DNA of 64,000 nucleotides from Metellina segmentata (taxonomy: Eukaryota; Arthropoda; Arachnida; Araneae; Tetragnathidae): the NCBI GenBank assembly GCA_947359465.1, contig OX375877.1, forward strand, positions 23,385,235 to 23,449,234, in the 5' to 3' direction. Below, piece by piece: positions 56,504 through 64,000 of the stretch. The first letter of the stretch is position 1; each line of letters begins with the position of its first letter. The position numbers and the translations under genes are program-made. The notes beneath the pieces were generated by a model. It had not been told where the DNA came from, made no database searches, and was given only the letters and a program-made list of their open reading frames with translations.

Positions 56504-57650
56504 ATACCATGATGAACTAAATCATCAGTTTAGAATTTCGTTGGATTTTTCCTCTATAAGCCAGTTATTTCACCGAAGATTTAAAGGCTGCTTAAGAATA
56601 GCTGGGAGAAATGAAGGTTTTCAAAGTTTATCGAATCATAATAACTGCTGTTTAGTTTACGTGGTTACCACACAAAAAGCACCTGTGAAATAGGTAGCAT
56701 CTGCCATAGAAACTTTTGTAAATAGTAGTATCAAAATCCCTTTTAAACCTTTCGACCCAACTTTTGCATGATTAAAATTGAACTATGAAAAGTAGTTTAA
56801 TTTTATGTTGACATGCGTAAAGAAGTGTACTACGAGTTTAGAGTTTTTAACTTTTCTCGTTTCTTGCAAATATCCTGGGACAATTTGTCCCAATCGAATT
56901 GTCAATGGAACTATTTGTCCCAATCGTCTAGGATAGTGTGATAATAACCTTGCACAGCGTGTGTATAAAGAGTAAAATGAAATGAAAGGCATCGAATATC
57001 GTATTCTTACAGTACAAGTTAAGTATGATATGGTGTATAGCAGTCTTTACAAAGTGTAACCTGACACATTTGACAAATAGTAAATGTTCTTGTTTCTATC
57101 TTTCTCTTGATGAACTGTAGGTATATCGTTTCCTCAGAGCTGTTGAACAGGAAGATGATCTCCTACATTGAACGAAGTTTTTGCTCTTTTTAAAGGACGA
57201 CCGTACTTTCGCGTTCTTTTTGTGTTTACTTTCTCCAATCCAACATTTATTAGTTACTCAGCTAAGGGGATCATGAATTTTAATAGTGGTTTCTTTGTCT
57301 TATTTTTATTGTCTAGTTCCTTAAGAACACTGAAAACCCAAGAACGCATTCAAAAGTGAGATTTATTGGCCCAATAGGGTATGAAATCTGATCTCTGGGA
57401 CGTATATGCCTAATAGGCACCAAGGAGTTATACACTGTTTATGTAGCAATTTTAACGTTTTGATGCAAAACTTTATGTTAAATAATAGAAATAAGCGTTT
57501 TTCCCTTTATGTTTATTAAAAAAAGTTCTGTGCAACTTGGGTTTTCTTTAAAATTGTGTGCCTCAAAGATTCAAGAAAAAGCTTCAACTCGATAGCTTAG
57601 AAGTTCGTTACATCCAACGTCTTTTCGTTGTAGTTTAGGAACCTCTATTC
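56504..57650. repeat. Unit-C flank, non-coding
   Basis: Collinear with 62-1205 and 32001-33147. C agrees with A at some sites (for example 57290-57320) and with B at others (for example 57600-57660), as expected if C keeps many ancestral states. No gene. Confidence 0.7.
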
Positions 57651-57705
57651 CAGGGGTGGGCAAATGCAGCTCTTCTTTCAGTAAAGTGCGGCTCCTATAC
57701 TAAAT
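57651..57705 (+). mobile_element. hAT-type terminal sequence, unit C
   Basis: CAGGGGTGGGCAAATGCAGC, as in unit B. No partner end was found. The AT-rich stretch 57706-57985 has no other feature. Confidence 0.45.
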
Positions 57706-57985
57706 TTAAACCCAGTATTTTTAATTATTTCAAAACTTTTTGCACGAATCTTGTTCAATTGAGATGTGACCGGAGGTCTTCGTGAAATGTTATACTTAAT
57801 ACATTTTTATAATATTTTATTTTTACTATTAATATTTTGAAATAAATAGTTTGTAATAGAAACAATAAGTAATTTTTCTTAATTATATATTTTTTATGTA
57901 CTTAACATAGCATTTAAGGTTAATAAAATTTATAAACATATTAATTAAATTTAAGTTTGTTTATTCAATCATTACTTTTTCGTAA

Positions 57986-58165
57986 GGAAGTGTTTGTTTG
58001 TTTCTTGCCCGCAGTCCTGACGTATCTATGGTACTTCCTGTAATGGGATTTGGCACACAGGTAAACTGAATATTTTACAATTTATGGGTCGCGTGAATTT
58101 TAAAATTCAACGTAGTACATTTAAAAATGAATGTAATAGGTTTTTCACCGTTCTTTCTTATTTCG
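57986..58165 (-). repeat. Truncated R800 repeat, unit C
   Basis: Same truncation as at 1541-1722 in unit A (TTTCGGGTAAGCAGTGGTCA), unlike unit B. Confidence 0.6.
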
Positions 58166-58273
58166 GGTAAGCAGTGGTCACACCTGAAACCACAAAAAAC
58201 TCACGGGCAACGACGTGCTGACCATGCAGTGGCGTACTGTATAATTGTAACTATGGTGTGTCTCTTTATAACA

Positions 58274-59668
58274 CACTGATGGCCACCGTAAATGCAACCC
58301 CCTGGAGGAAGCATGCAAATAATATGAAATTTACAACATGCATTAGCGGAGGTGAGATATGCAAATGATTAGAATTTCTGCGTAGACGCGCATGTGGCGC
58401 CACTTCAAAGCACTATTTAAGGCTTGGAGATTTCGACGATTTCAAGTACGGCAATTGTGTTTTTCTTGAGTTTTTTTTTCAAAAAAACGATCAATTATAC
58501 CTCGTAGAAAACAGCAATCATCTTTTGATCAAGTATCCGAGTTCGACAGAGGAAGGATAGTGGCCTACCGAGATTGTGGATTATCTTTCAGTGGATTTCT
58601 TATCTTATCACGAAACCAAATAACTGTATTGCGGATGTGATCGTTGGATGCAGGAGGGTACGACGGACCGACGTGTTTGATCGTATCCACCTCAGTGCAC
58701 CTCTTCACGTGATGACAGGCATATTGTGCGTATGGCAGTGACGGATCGCTCAGCCACATCACGAACTATAGCACAGCACATTCAGTCTGTAACGCACCAT
58801 CCAGTGTCTGCGCGTACCATTCGACGCCGTTTACAGCAGAGTGGTCTGTCCGCAAGACATCCATTGCTTCGTCTACCCTTAACGCAGAACCACAGACGTC
58901 TCCGCCGCCAATGGTGCGATGAAAGAAGGATGTGGACGGCAGAATGGAATGAAATTGTCTTTACTGACGAGTCACGCTTCTGTCTGCAACTCCACGATGG
59001 TCGGATTCGAGTCTGGAGACAACGTGAAGAGAGGATGCTGAACAGCTGCGTTATGCACCGCCACACTGGTCCTGCACCGGAAATTATGGTATGGGGCGGT
59101 ATTGGATATCACTCTCGCACTCCTCTAGTACGCATTGCCGGTACTTTAAACAGCCAGCGCTACATCTCCGATTTGTTGAAGCAAGTTGTCCTTCCTTACC
59201 TTCAGGGCTTGCCCACAGCCATATTTCAACAGGATAATGCGTGACCACACGTGGCACGCATTGTCCAAGGGTTCTTCGTCAATCGACAGATTGAATTGCT
59301 TCCCTGGCCAGGTCGCTCTCCGGATTTTTCGCCAATAGAAAACATGTGGTCCATGGTTGCTCAACGATTGACCCAGATTATATACCCATCTGCCACACCA
59401 GATCAACTTTGACAACGTGTGGAAGCTGCTTGGTCTGCTATACACCAAGAACACATCCAAAGTCTTTTTGAATCAATGCCGAGGCGTGTGGCAGAGGTGA
59501 TCTCCAACAATGGCGGCTGCTCTGGCTACTGATTTTGGCAGGATCCACACTTCACAGAAGTCTATAAATTTAATCATTTGATTCTTGGTCAACATGTTAT
59601 CTACGAAATAAATTTTGTTGGGATATCTCTTGTCTTTCTTGAAGTTGCAATTTGGGTGGCCAGAAGTG
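58274..59668 (+). mobile_element. Tc1-like DNA transposon, unit C
   Basis: Left end CACTGATGGCCACC, right end GGTGGCCAGAAGTG with TA following. Same site as in unit A; absent from unit B. Better preserved than the A copy. Confidence 0.87.
58497..59532 (+). pseudogene. Tc1-family DD34E transposase, mildly broken, unit C
   Basis: The long open part 58726-59244 has the helix-turn-helix region (VSARTIRRRLQQSGLSAR), the first Asp in VFTDESRFCLQLHDGR (near 58955), VWRQREERML, IMVWGGIGYHSRTPLVRI and the second Asp in AIFQQDNA (59225-59244). A TGA replaces the Arg expected next; the frame then continues to SPDFSPIENMW with the Glu 34 residues after the second Asp. A second stop follows DQL (near 59409), and the expected start ATG reads ATA. 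The N-terminal domain before 58720 also has a frameshift. It ends NNGGCSGY at 59529. Confidence 0.88.
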
Positions 59669-59915
59669 TACATATATGAAAAACCGAAATGTGGCTCTCA
59701 TTGATCTGATGTGTGCATACCCCTGGCGCAGACTGAGCATGCGAGCAAAATCGCTGTTGTTAGACCTCGGAAGTAAAAGTCAAACGGGTTAGCGAATCGT
59801 CTTGGGCCATAGAAGCATAACCAAGTGTGTTTCATCACAACTCAATTACTTTTACTTCAGGATTCAAGCTTTATCTATGCTTGGAGGCTCATTGGGTTTG
59901 CTCACTGCGCTTCTT
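59669..59915. repeat. Unit flank before the SINE head, unit C
   Basis: Collinear with 3237-3483. No gene. Confidence 0.45.
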
Positions 59916-59984
59916 GCCGCTGTAGCGCACTTGGAAAGCAACGGTTCAGCAACCAAAGGATTGCGAGTACGAATCAACGAAAGA
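59916..59984 (+). repeat. tRNA-like SINE head, unit C
   Basis: GCCGCTGTAGCGCACTTGG and GGATTGCGAGTACGAATC. Downstream GTGTACAAATAGGG is uninterrupted, giving the empty site for the solo LTR at 3567. Confidence 0.55.
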
Positions 59985-60104
59985 CAACCGTGTACAAATA
60001 GGGTAGGTGCACGTTAAATCTGGAGTGGCCTCAAATGTCCTTATGTTGACTTTGTGATTGTGGAAATTTTGTAATTTTTAATTAACGTTGTCATAGAGCA
60101 ATAC

Positions 60105-60386
60105 AATGTCCTATTGACGACTTTCCGGGATCAATCCATAACCGATGGATCCGAAGACAACACTTCGTAATTTTAAACCATGGTCAGATGATGAGGCAAC
60201 ACCTGAGCTAGCTCCCCACTCTCTAAATTTTCACACCAACCCAACGTGAGGACTTTCGTCCCGATATATTTAAGGTGCACCAGCCAAATCTACACCATAT
60301 GCTTACAAATATCCATGCGCTGAAAAACGTTTCGAACCAGGAAACTTCCCATTAAGAGGCTAACACCTTACCCACCAGTTAACGTG
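60105..60386 (-). repeat. tRNA-headed SINE, minus strand, unit C
   Basis: Counterpart of 3931-4225 and 34830-35126. Head at 60382-60329 on the minus strand (GGTGGGTAAGGTGTTAGCC, CCTGGTTCGAAA). Confidence 0.6.
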
Positions 60387-60439
60387 TTGTAAATTTGGAG
60401 GGTGGCGTACCGACTCAGATATTTCTATGCAAATGATTC

Positions 60440-61413
60440 AATTATTTTCCAGGAGACCAGCATGTTGATCCACTACCAGATGAACGAGTGGAACAATCAG
60501 CCCCATATTCGATTATCGGTGATGATTTTGCTGGTGCGCTATTTGTGAAAGATAGTGATACAAAACAATATATTCACTTGATAACTTGTCCAGTGACAAG
60601 AAGTGTCCATCTTGAACTAGTCGATAGTCTGTCGACTGATACCTCTCTTCTTGCCTTCCAACGCTTCATTTCCCGACGAAGCTTTTGTTCAGTGGTGATA
60701 TCGGACAATGCGAGTACATTTAACCGTGCTGAATTGGAGCTAAAACAAATATGGTCAGTTATGAATCATCAGGAGGTGAAAAATTGTTATGCTTCTAACG
60801 GCATAAAATAAAAGTATTTAGTGGAAAGAGCCGCCTGGTGGGGCAGATTTAGGAACGCATGGTGAGTACAGTGAAAGTAGCTCTGCGAAAGACACGTTGA
60901 AAGTCTTTTCTGACCATTGAACAGTTACAAACTCTCCTTTCCGAAATTGAAGAAATGATTACCTCTCGGCCTATTACCTATGTTCGAAGTGACACGGATG
61001 AGCCAAATGCTTTAACCCCAGTACATTTTCCTTTAGGAAAAAGAATAACTTTGCTGCCCTCTGTGAGACTTCACTTGATTAAAATATATCTTCTAGGACA
61101 ATATTGATAAAGGCATATAATTATCGAGAAAGATTAATGAGATCCTTTTGGTCCAGGTGTAGAAATGAGTATTTGTTACATTTAAGATCAGCTCATTCCA
61201 GTTTGGTTAAAAACAACATTCCCCAATTTAAGTTATCGATATAATTTTGGTAAAATATGGTCACTTACACAGAAAGTTTTGGAAATTGGTGAGAATTCTT
61301 GATTTATTTCCTGGGAGAGATGGCAAGGTGAGGACTTGCAAAATAAAAACTGAGCCTTCAGTTATTAAACGTCCTATGTAATTGTTGTACAATTTGGAAC
61401 TCCAGCAAGAAAT
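60440..61413 (+). pseudogene. BEL/Pao integrase and C-terminal pol relic, unit C
   Basis: The first block DDFAGALFVKDSDTKQYI and the second block VVISDNASTFN (near 60697) both keep their Asp, the best state among the three units. The frame stops after ASNGIK at 60809. The third block is damaged (AAWWGRFRNAW then a stop) and the tail, with recognisable ALTPVHFPLGKRI near 61010, has frameshifts. Ends near 61413. Confidence 0.85.
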
Positions 61414-61620
61414 TTTTTAATGTGAATTGCGCTAAAATTTGAATACTATCTAATTTTAGGAATATTGTTTAACTCAGATATTAAATTTTAAGGTGAAAGT
61501 ATTTATACCTTTGCACTATTTTTAGTAGTATTTAATTTGTATTTTATTGGTATTCTTGATTTACATGTTTTTATCTTATAAAAATTGCTATTTGTATGAC
61601 AGTTGTACTTTGAAACAGTA
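61414..61620. repeat. Non-coding 3' flank of BEL/Pao relic, unit C, left of mariner
   Basis: Collinear with 5232-5470. The sequence resumes after the mariner at 63126. Confidence 0.6.
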
Positions 61621-61871
61621 TACAGGGTGGTCCCGAATTCATGGTACAAACTTTAATGGTAGGTACAGGACATTGTAACAATGATTTATTGTATAGGAAT
61701 GTATAGTCGCAAGTGACGCGGTGAGGCGTAAACAGGGGAAATAAAAGGAAAGAGAAATGGAGTGATCGGTTGGTATCATTGCCGGTAGAGGGCAGTAGAT
61801 GTCTAGCCGCTGTTGAACATGATGCATCGCAGTAGGGAAAAGCGCCATTCACAATTGTGCTGCCGTAGACG

Positions 61872-62948
61872 ATGGGTGACTTTACGTACGCAGAAAAAGC
61901 AGACATGCATTACATGTACGGCCGTGCAAATGGTAACGGCAGAGCTGCGTTACGAATGTATCGCGCGGAGTATCCTGATCGACGAATGCCGGATCATAGA
62001 ATTTTTCAACGGTTACATCGTCAACTTTGTGAAACAGGTGCGTTCGACGTCAACAGACATGGCGCTGGTCGAGTAAGAGCTGTACGCACTCCAAGGCTGG
62101 AAGAAAGCATCTTGAACATTGTGGCTGATAGACCCGAGTCAAGCACAAGAACTGTTGCGCGTGACGTAGGTGTGAGTCATCAGACTGTATGCAGAGTGTT
62201 AAACGAAAATCGCTTACACCCCTTCCATTTTCAGAAAGTACAAGCATTGAATCCGGCAGATTATCCTCGCCGCGTGAACTTCTGCCTGTGGGTGATGCAG
62301 CAATGTGCGTTGCAGCCGGATTTCGTAGATTATGTGCTATTTACAGATGAAGCGACATTTTCACGCGAGGGTGTCTTTAATGCGCACAATTCCCATGTGT
62401 GGGCAACCGATAATCCACATGCAACGCGTCGACATGCGTTTCAACAACGTTTCAGTATTAATATGTGGGCTGGTATTGTGAACGACTTTTTGATTGGCCC
62501 ATACTTACTACCCACGCGGCTCACTGGCGGAAGCTATCTTATTTTTCTGAAAGAAGTGTTACCACAACTGCTGCATGATGTTCCGATCGCCATTCGTAAC
62601 CGCATGTGGTTTCAGCACGATGGGGCGCCAGCACACTTCAGCATTGATGTACGGAATTACCTGAATGCCACGTTTGGTACTCGATGGATTGGGCGTGGTG
62701 GACCAGTCCCTTGGCCACCCCGATCTCCCGATTTATCGAGCCTCGATTACTTTTTATGGGGACATCTAAAGCATCTTGTTTATGAGACTCCAGTTGACTC
62801 AGATGAGGATCTCGTCGCTCGCTTATCTGTAGCTGCTGCAGGTGTGCGTGAAATACCAGGCATCTTTGAACGTGTACGCCAATCGCTCCACCGACGCTGT
62901 CAAGCATGTATCGATACTGGTGGACGCAATTTAGAACAATTACTGTAA
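61872..62948 (+). CDS. DD41D mariner-type transposase, 358 residues, apparently intact
   Basis: It would cut and paste its own element in the nucleus by recognising the inverted repeats. The N-terminal half (1-130) has two helix-turn-helix type regions joined by HGAGRVRAVRTP at about 63-74. Catalytic acids are D159 in YVLFTDEATFSREG, D250 in WFQHDGAPAHF and D292 in SPDLSSLDYFLWGHL, with 41 residues between the second and third. That spacing is the mark of the DD41D (rosa-like) branch of IS630-Tc1-mariner, inferred from counting. The start ATG lies 127 bp inside the left repeat; stop at 62946-62948. AATAAA at 62975-62980 is a likely polyadenylation signal. No internal stop or frameshift. Length is normal for the superfamily. 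Confidence 0.95.
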   Translation: MGDFTYAEKADMHYMYGRANGNGRAALRMYRAEYPDRRMPDHRIFQRLHRQLCETGAFDVNRHGAGRVRAVRTPRLEESILNIVADRPESSTRTVARDVGVSHQTVCRVLNENRLHPFHFQKVQALNPADYPRRVNFCLWVMQQCALQPDFVDYVLFTDEATFSREGVFNAHNSHVWATDNPHATRRHAFQQRFSINMWAGIVNDFLIGPYLLPTRLTGGSYLIFLKEVLPQLLHDVPIAIRNRMWFQHDGAPAHFSIDVRNYLNATFGTRWIGRGGPVPWPPRSPDLSSLDYFLWGHLKHLVYETPVDSDEDLVARLSVAAAGVREIPGIFERVRQSLHRRCQACIDTGGRNLEQLL

Positions 62949-62974
62949 ACATGACACTTGTCAACAACGCTTTC

Positions 62975-62980
62975 AATAAA
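62975..62980 (+). promoter_or_regulatory. Polyadenylation signal of the mariner transposase
   Basis: AATAAA 27 bp after the stop codon and before the right inverted repeat. Confidence 0.55.
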
Positions 62981-63127
62981 ATCTTTGTTTTTCCTTTCGG
63001 CCGTTATTTCCCCTGTTTTCGCCTCACCGCGTCACTTGCGACTATACATTCCTATACAATAAATCATTGTTACAATGTCCTGTACCTACCATTAAAGTTT
63101 GTACCATGAATTCGGGACCACCCTGTA

Positions 63128-63523
63128 TATTGCGTTGCGTTCTTTTGAGTAAGTAGCAAAATAACACATTGTAGTTTACCATTTACCACCAGAAAACCTT
63201 ATCACAAAGATTGGCACGCCACAGGTGTTTGCTTTGTTTACTAAACAACTACTTGAAGTACGTTCTCTAAAAAGTAAATATTTTGGATTTTTCAATTTTG
63301 ATTCTTGTATTTTCACTGATTATAATTACATTTTTTTAGAGTTGGTAAAGTTAGTTAAAGTCGGTTCTACTCAATATGATGATACGATTTCAATGTAAAC
63401 ATAAACCTGATAATACTTTCTAGTCTTTGGACGTATCGATCGTATCAGGCTGGTTCCAGGGATTAACCCTTCATTGTAAAGGTCACAAACTATTACGGAT
63501 CGCTTTGGCTAGGCTCAAGAGTT
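63128..63523. repeat. Non-coding 3' flank of BEL/Pao relic, unit C, right of mariner
   Basis: Collinear with 5475-5870 and 36391-36785. No gene. Confidence 0.6.
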
Positions 63524-63975
63524 GAGCCGCGGTAACTCAGTCAGTAGAGCATCTGGCTCGCATCAGAAGGGTTGTGAGTTCTGTCCTCGGATGAGCCTGC
63601 AATTCTGATGATTGCGAGATCGGCGCTTCGGCCTAGCTAAAGACCGTCGTGTTCTCTAATGGTGACTGGGGCACGCAATAGGTCGTGGTAACCAAGTCTC
63701 CCATGTTCCCATACCAAATCAATACCTCTGGGGGTACCTGATCCGGGGGGTTATCGGCCTCTGATTGGGATCTAAATTACGATTCGTGTGAGTGAATGGA
63801 TGTATGAAAGGGACCATCCTGTAAAATGGATGTGCCATGTATGTCGAGTAAAGACGGACTTTCTCCCAATGGGGCTCAATAACACGTAAGGCGCACCCCC
63901 CTCACCTCTTGCCGTCTTTGACGGGCCTGGCACTAATCCGGTCTGCTAGTGTAGGCATAAGTAACAAACACAGGG
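63524..63975 (+). mobile_element. tRNA-derived SINE, 452 bp, unit C only
   Basis: Starts GAGCCGCGGTAACTCAGTCA (A box), B-box region GGGTTGTGAGTTCTGTCC, body as in the minus-strand copy at 11099-11554, ending GTAACAAACACAGG. TCAAGAGT before and TCAAGATT after (63515-63522, 63976-63983) form an 8-bp target duplication with one mismatch. Units A and B read CTCAAGAGTGGACAC without it. The tRNA arms are degenerate, so this is not a working tRNA gene. Confidence 0.88.
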
Positions 63976-64000
63976 TCAAGATTGGACACACAAGGAGTAT
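63976..64000. repeat. Unit-C flank at window end
   Basis: GGACACACAAGGAGTAT matches 5864-5880 of unit A directly after the SINE, so unit C continues past the window. Confidence 0.65.

Larger units (their letters stand above)
61623..63125 (+). mobile_element. Intact-looking DD41D mariner-like element, 1503 bp
   Basis: Terminal inverted repeats of 122 bp (61623-61744 and 63004-63125) differ at one position by eye; each starts CAGGGTGGTCCCGAATTC. TA flanks both sides (61621-61622, 63126-63127). Units A and B show the uninterrupted site (for example ACAGTTTATATTGCGTTGCC at 36383), so the insertion is exact and specific to unit C. The near-identical repeats, clean target duplication and open transposase suggest recent insertion. 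Confidence 0.96.

Noticed and set aside
63524..63600. A functional tRNA gene at the SINE head
   Set aside because: A and B boxes are present, but the arms do not pair properly and the sequence continues into the SINE body, as at 11554.

Overview
This 64-kb window is eukaryotic, AT-rich, and made almost entirely of transposable elements and their relics. No complete host gene, rRNA gene or functional tRNA gene was seen. The families present (Tc1/mariner including a DD41D group, hAT, a TTAA-type DNA transposon with a Mutator-like transposase, BEL/Pao LTR elements, a CR1-like LINE with an esterase ORF1, tRNA-headed SINEs) point to an arthropod. The Tc1 and BEL/Pao proteins look most like those I recall from spiders; that is recall, not a database search.

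The overall layout is a tandem array of one large block, seen about 2.3 times. Unit A runs from before position 1 to about 31938, unit B from 31939 to about 56441, and unit C from 56442 to beyond the window end. Each unit reads, left to right: a short TTA-flanked MITE; about 1.5 kb of unclassified flank with a hAT-type terminus; an unclassified repeat here called R800 (minus strand); in A and C a Tc1 element; two tRNA-headed SINE segments; a BEL/Pao integrase relic; a variable spacer (long in A, about 4 kb in B); a second BEL/Pao relic (gag and part of pol) with a hAT fragment where protease and RT should be; a CR1-like LINE on the minus strand that sits inside the integrase of that second BEL/Pao element; a second hAT element inside ORF1 of the CR1; then a candidate host-type terminal exon with an intronic minisatellite. 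The copies differ by scattered substitutions and by private insertions and deletions, so they are diverged repeats rather than an assembly echo.

Because the units are paralogous, several insertions can be compared with an uninserted copy inside the same window. These are a DD41D mariner with an intact 358-residue transposase and 122-bp inverted repeats (unit C, 61623-63125), a 3.1-kb TTAA-flanked transposon (unit B, 52915-56051), a solo LTR (unit A, 3567-3832) and a roughly 450-bp SINE (unit C, 63524-63975). The spacer of unit A also holds a second, broken DD41D mariner (13653-15072), another SINE with a 13-bp target duplication (11099-11554), a TTAA MITE (8216-8944), a Tc1 relic and a hAT fragment.

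The only complete-looking coding sequence is the mariner transposase at 61872-62948. Everything else that codes is broken, except a duplicated 298-bp open exon (30489-30786 and 51964-52261) that may be a fragment of a real gene. The genes do not form a pathway; the window is best read as a record of nested transposition followed by large-scale tandem amplification.
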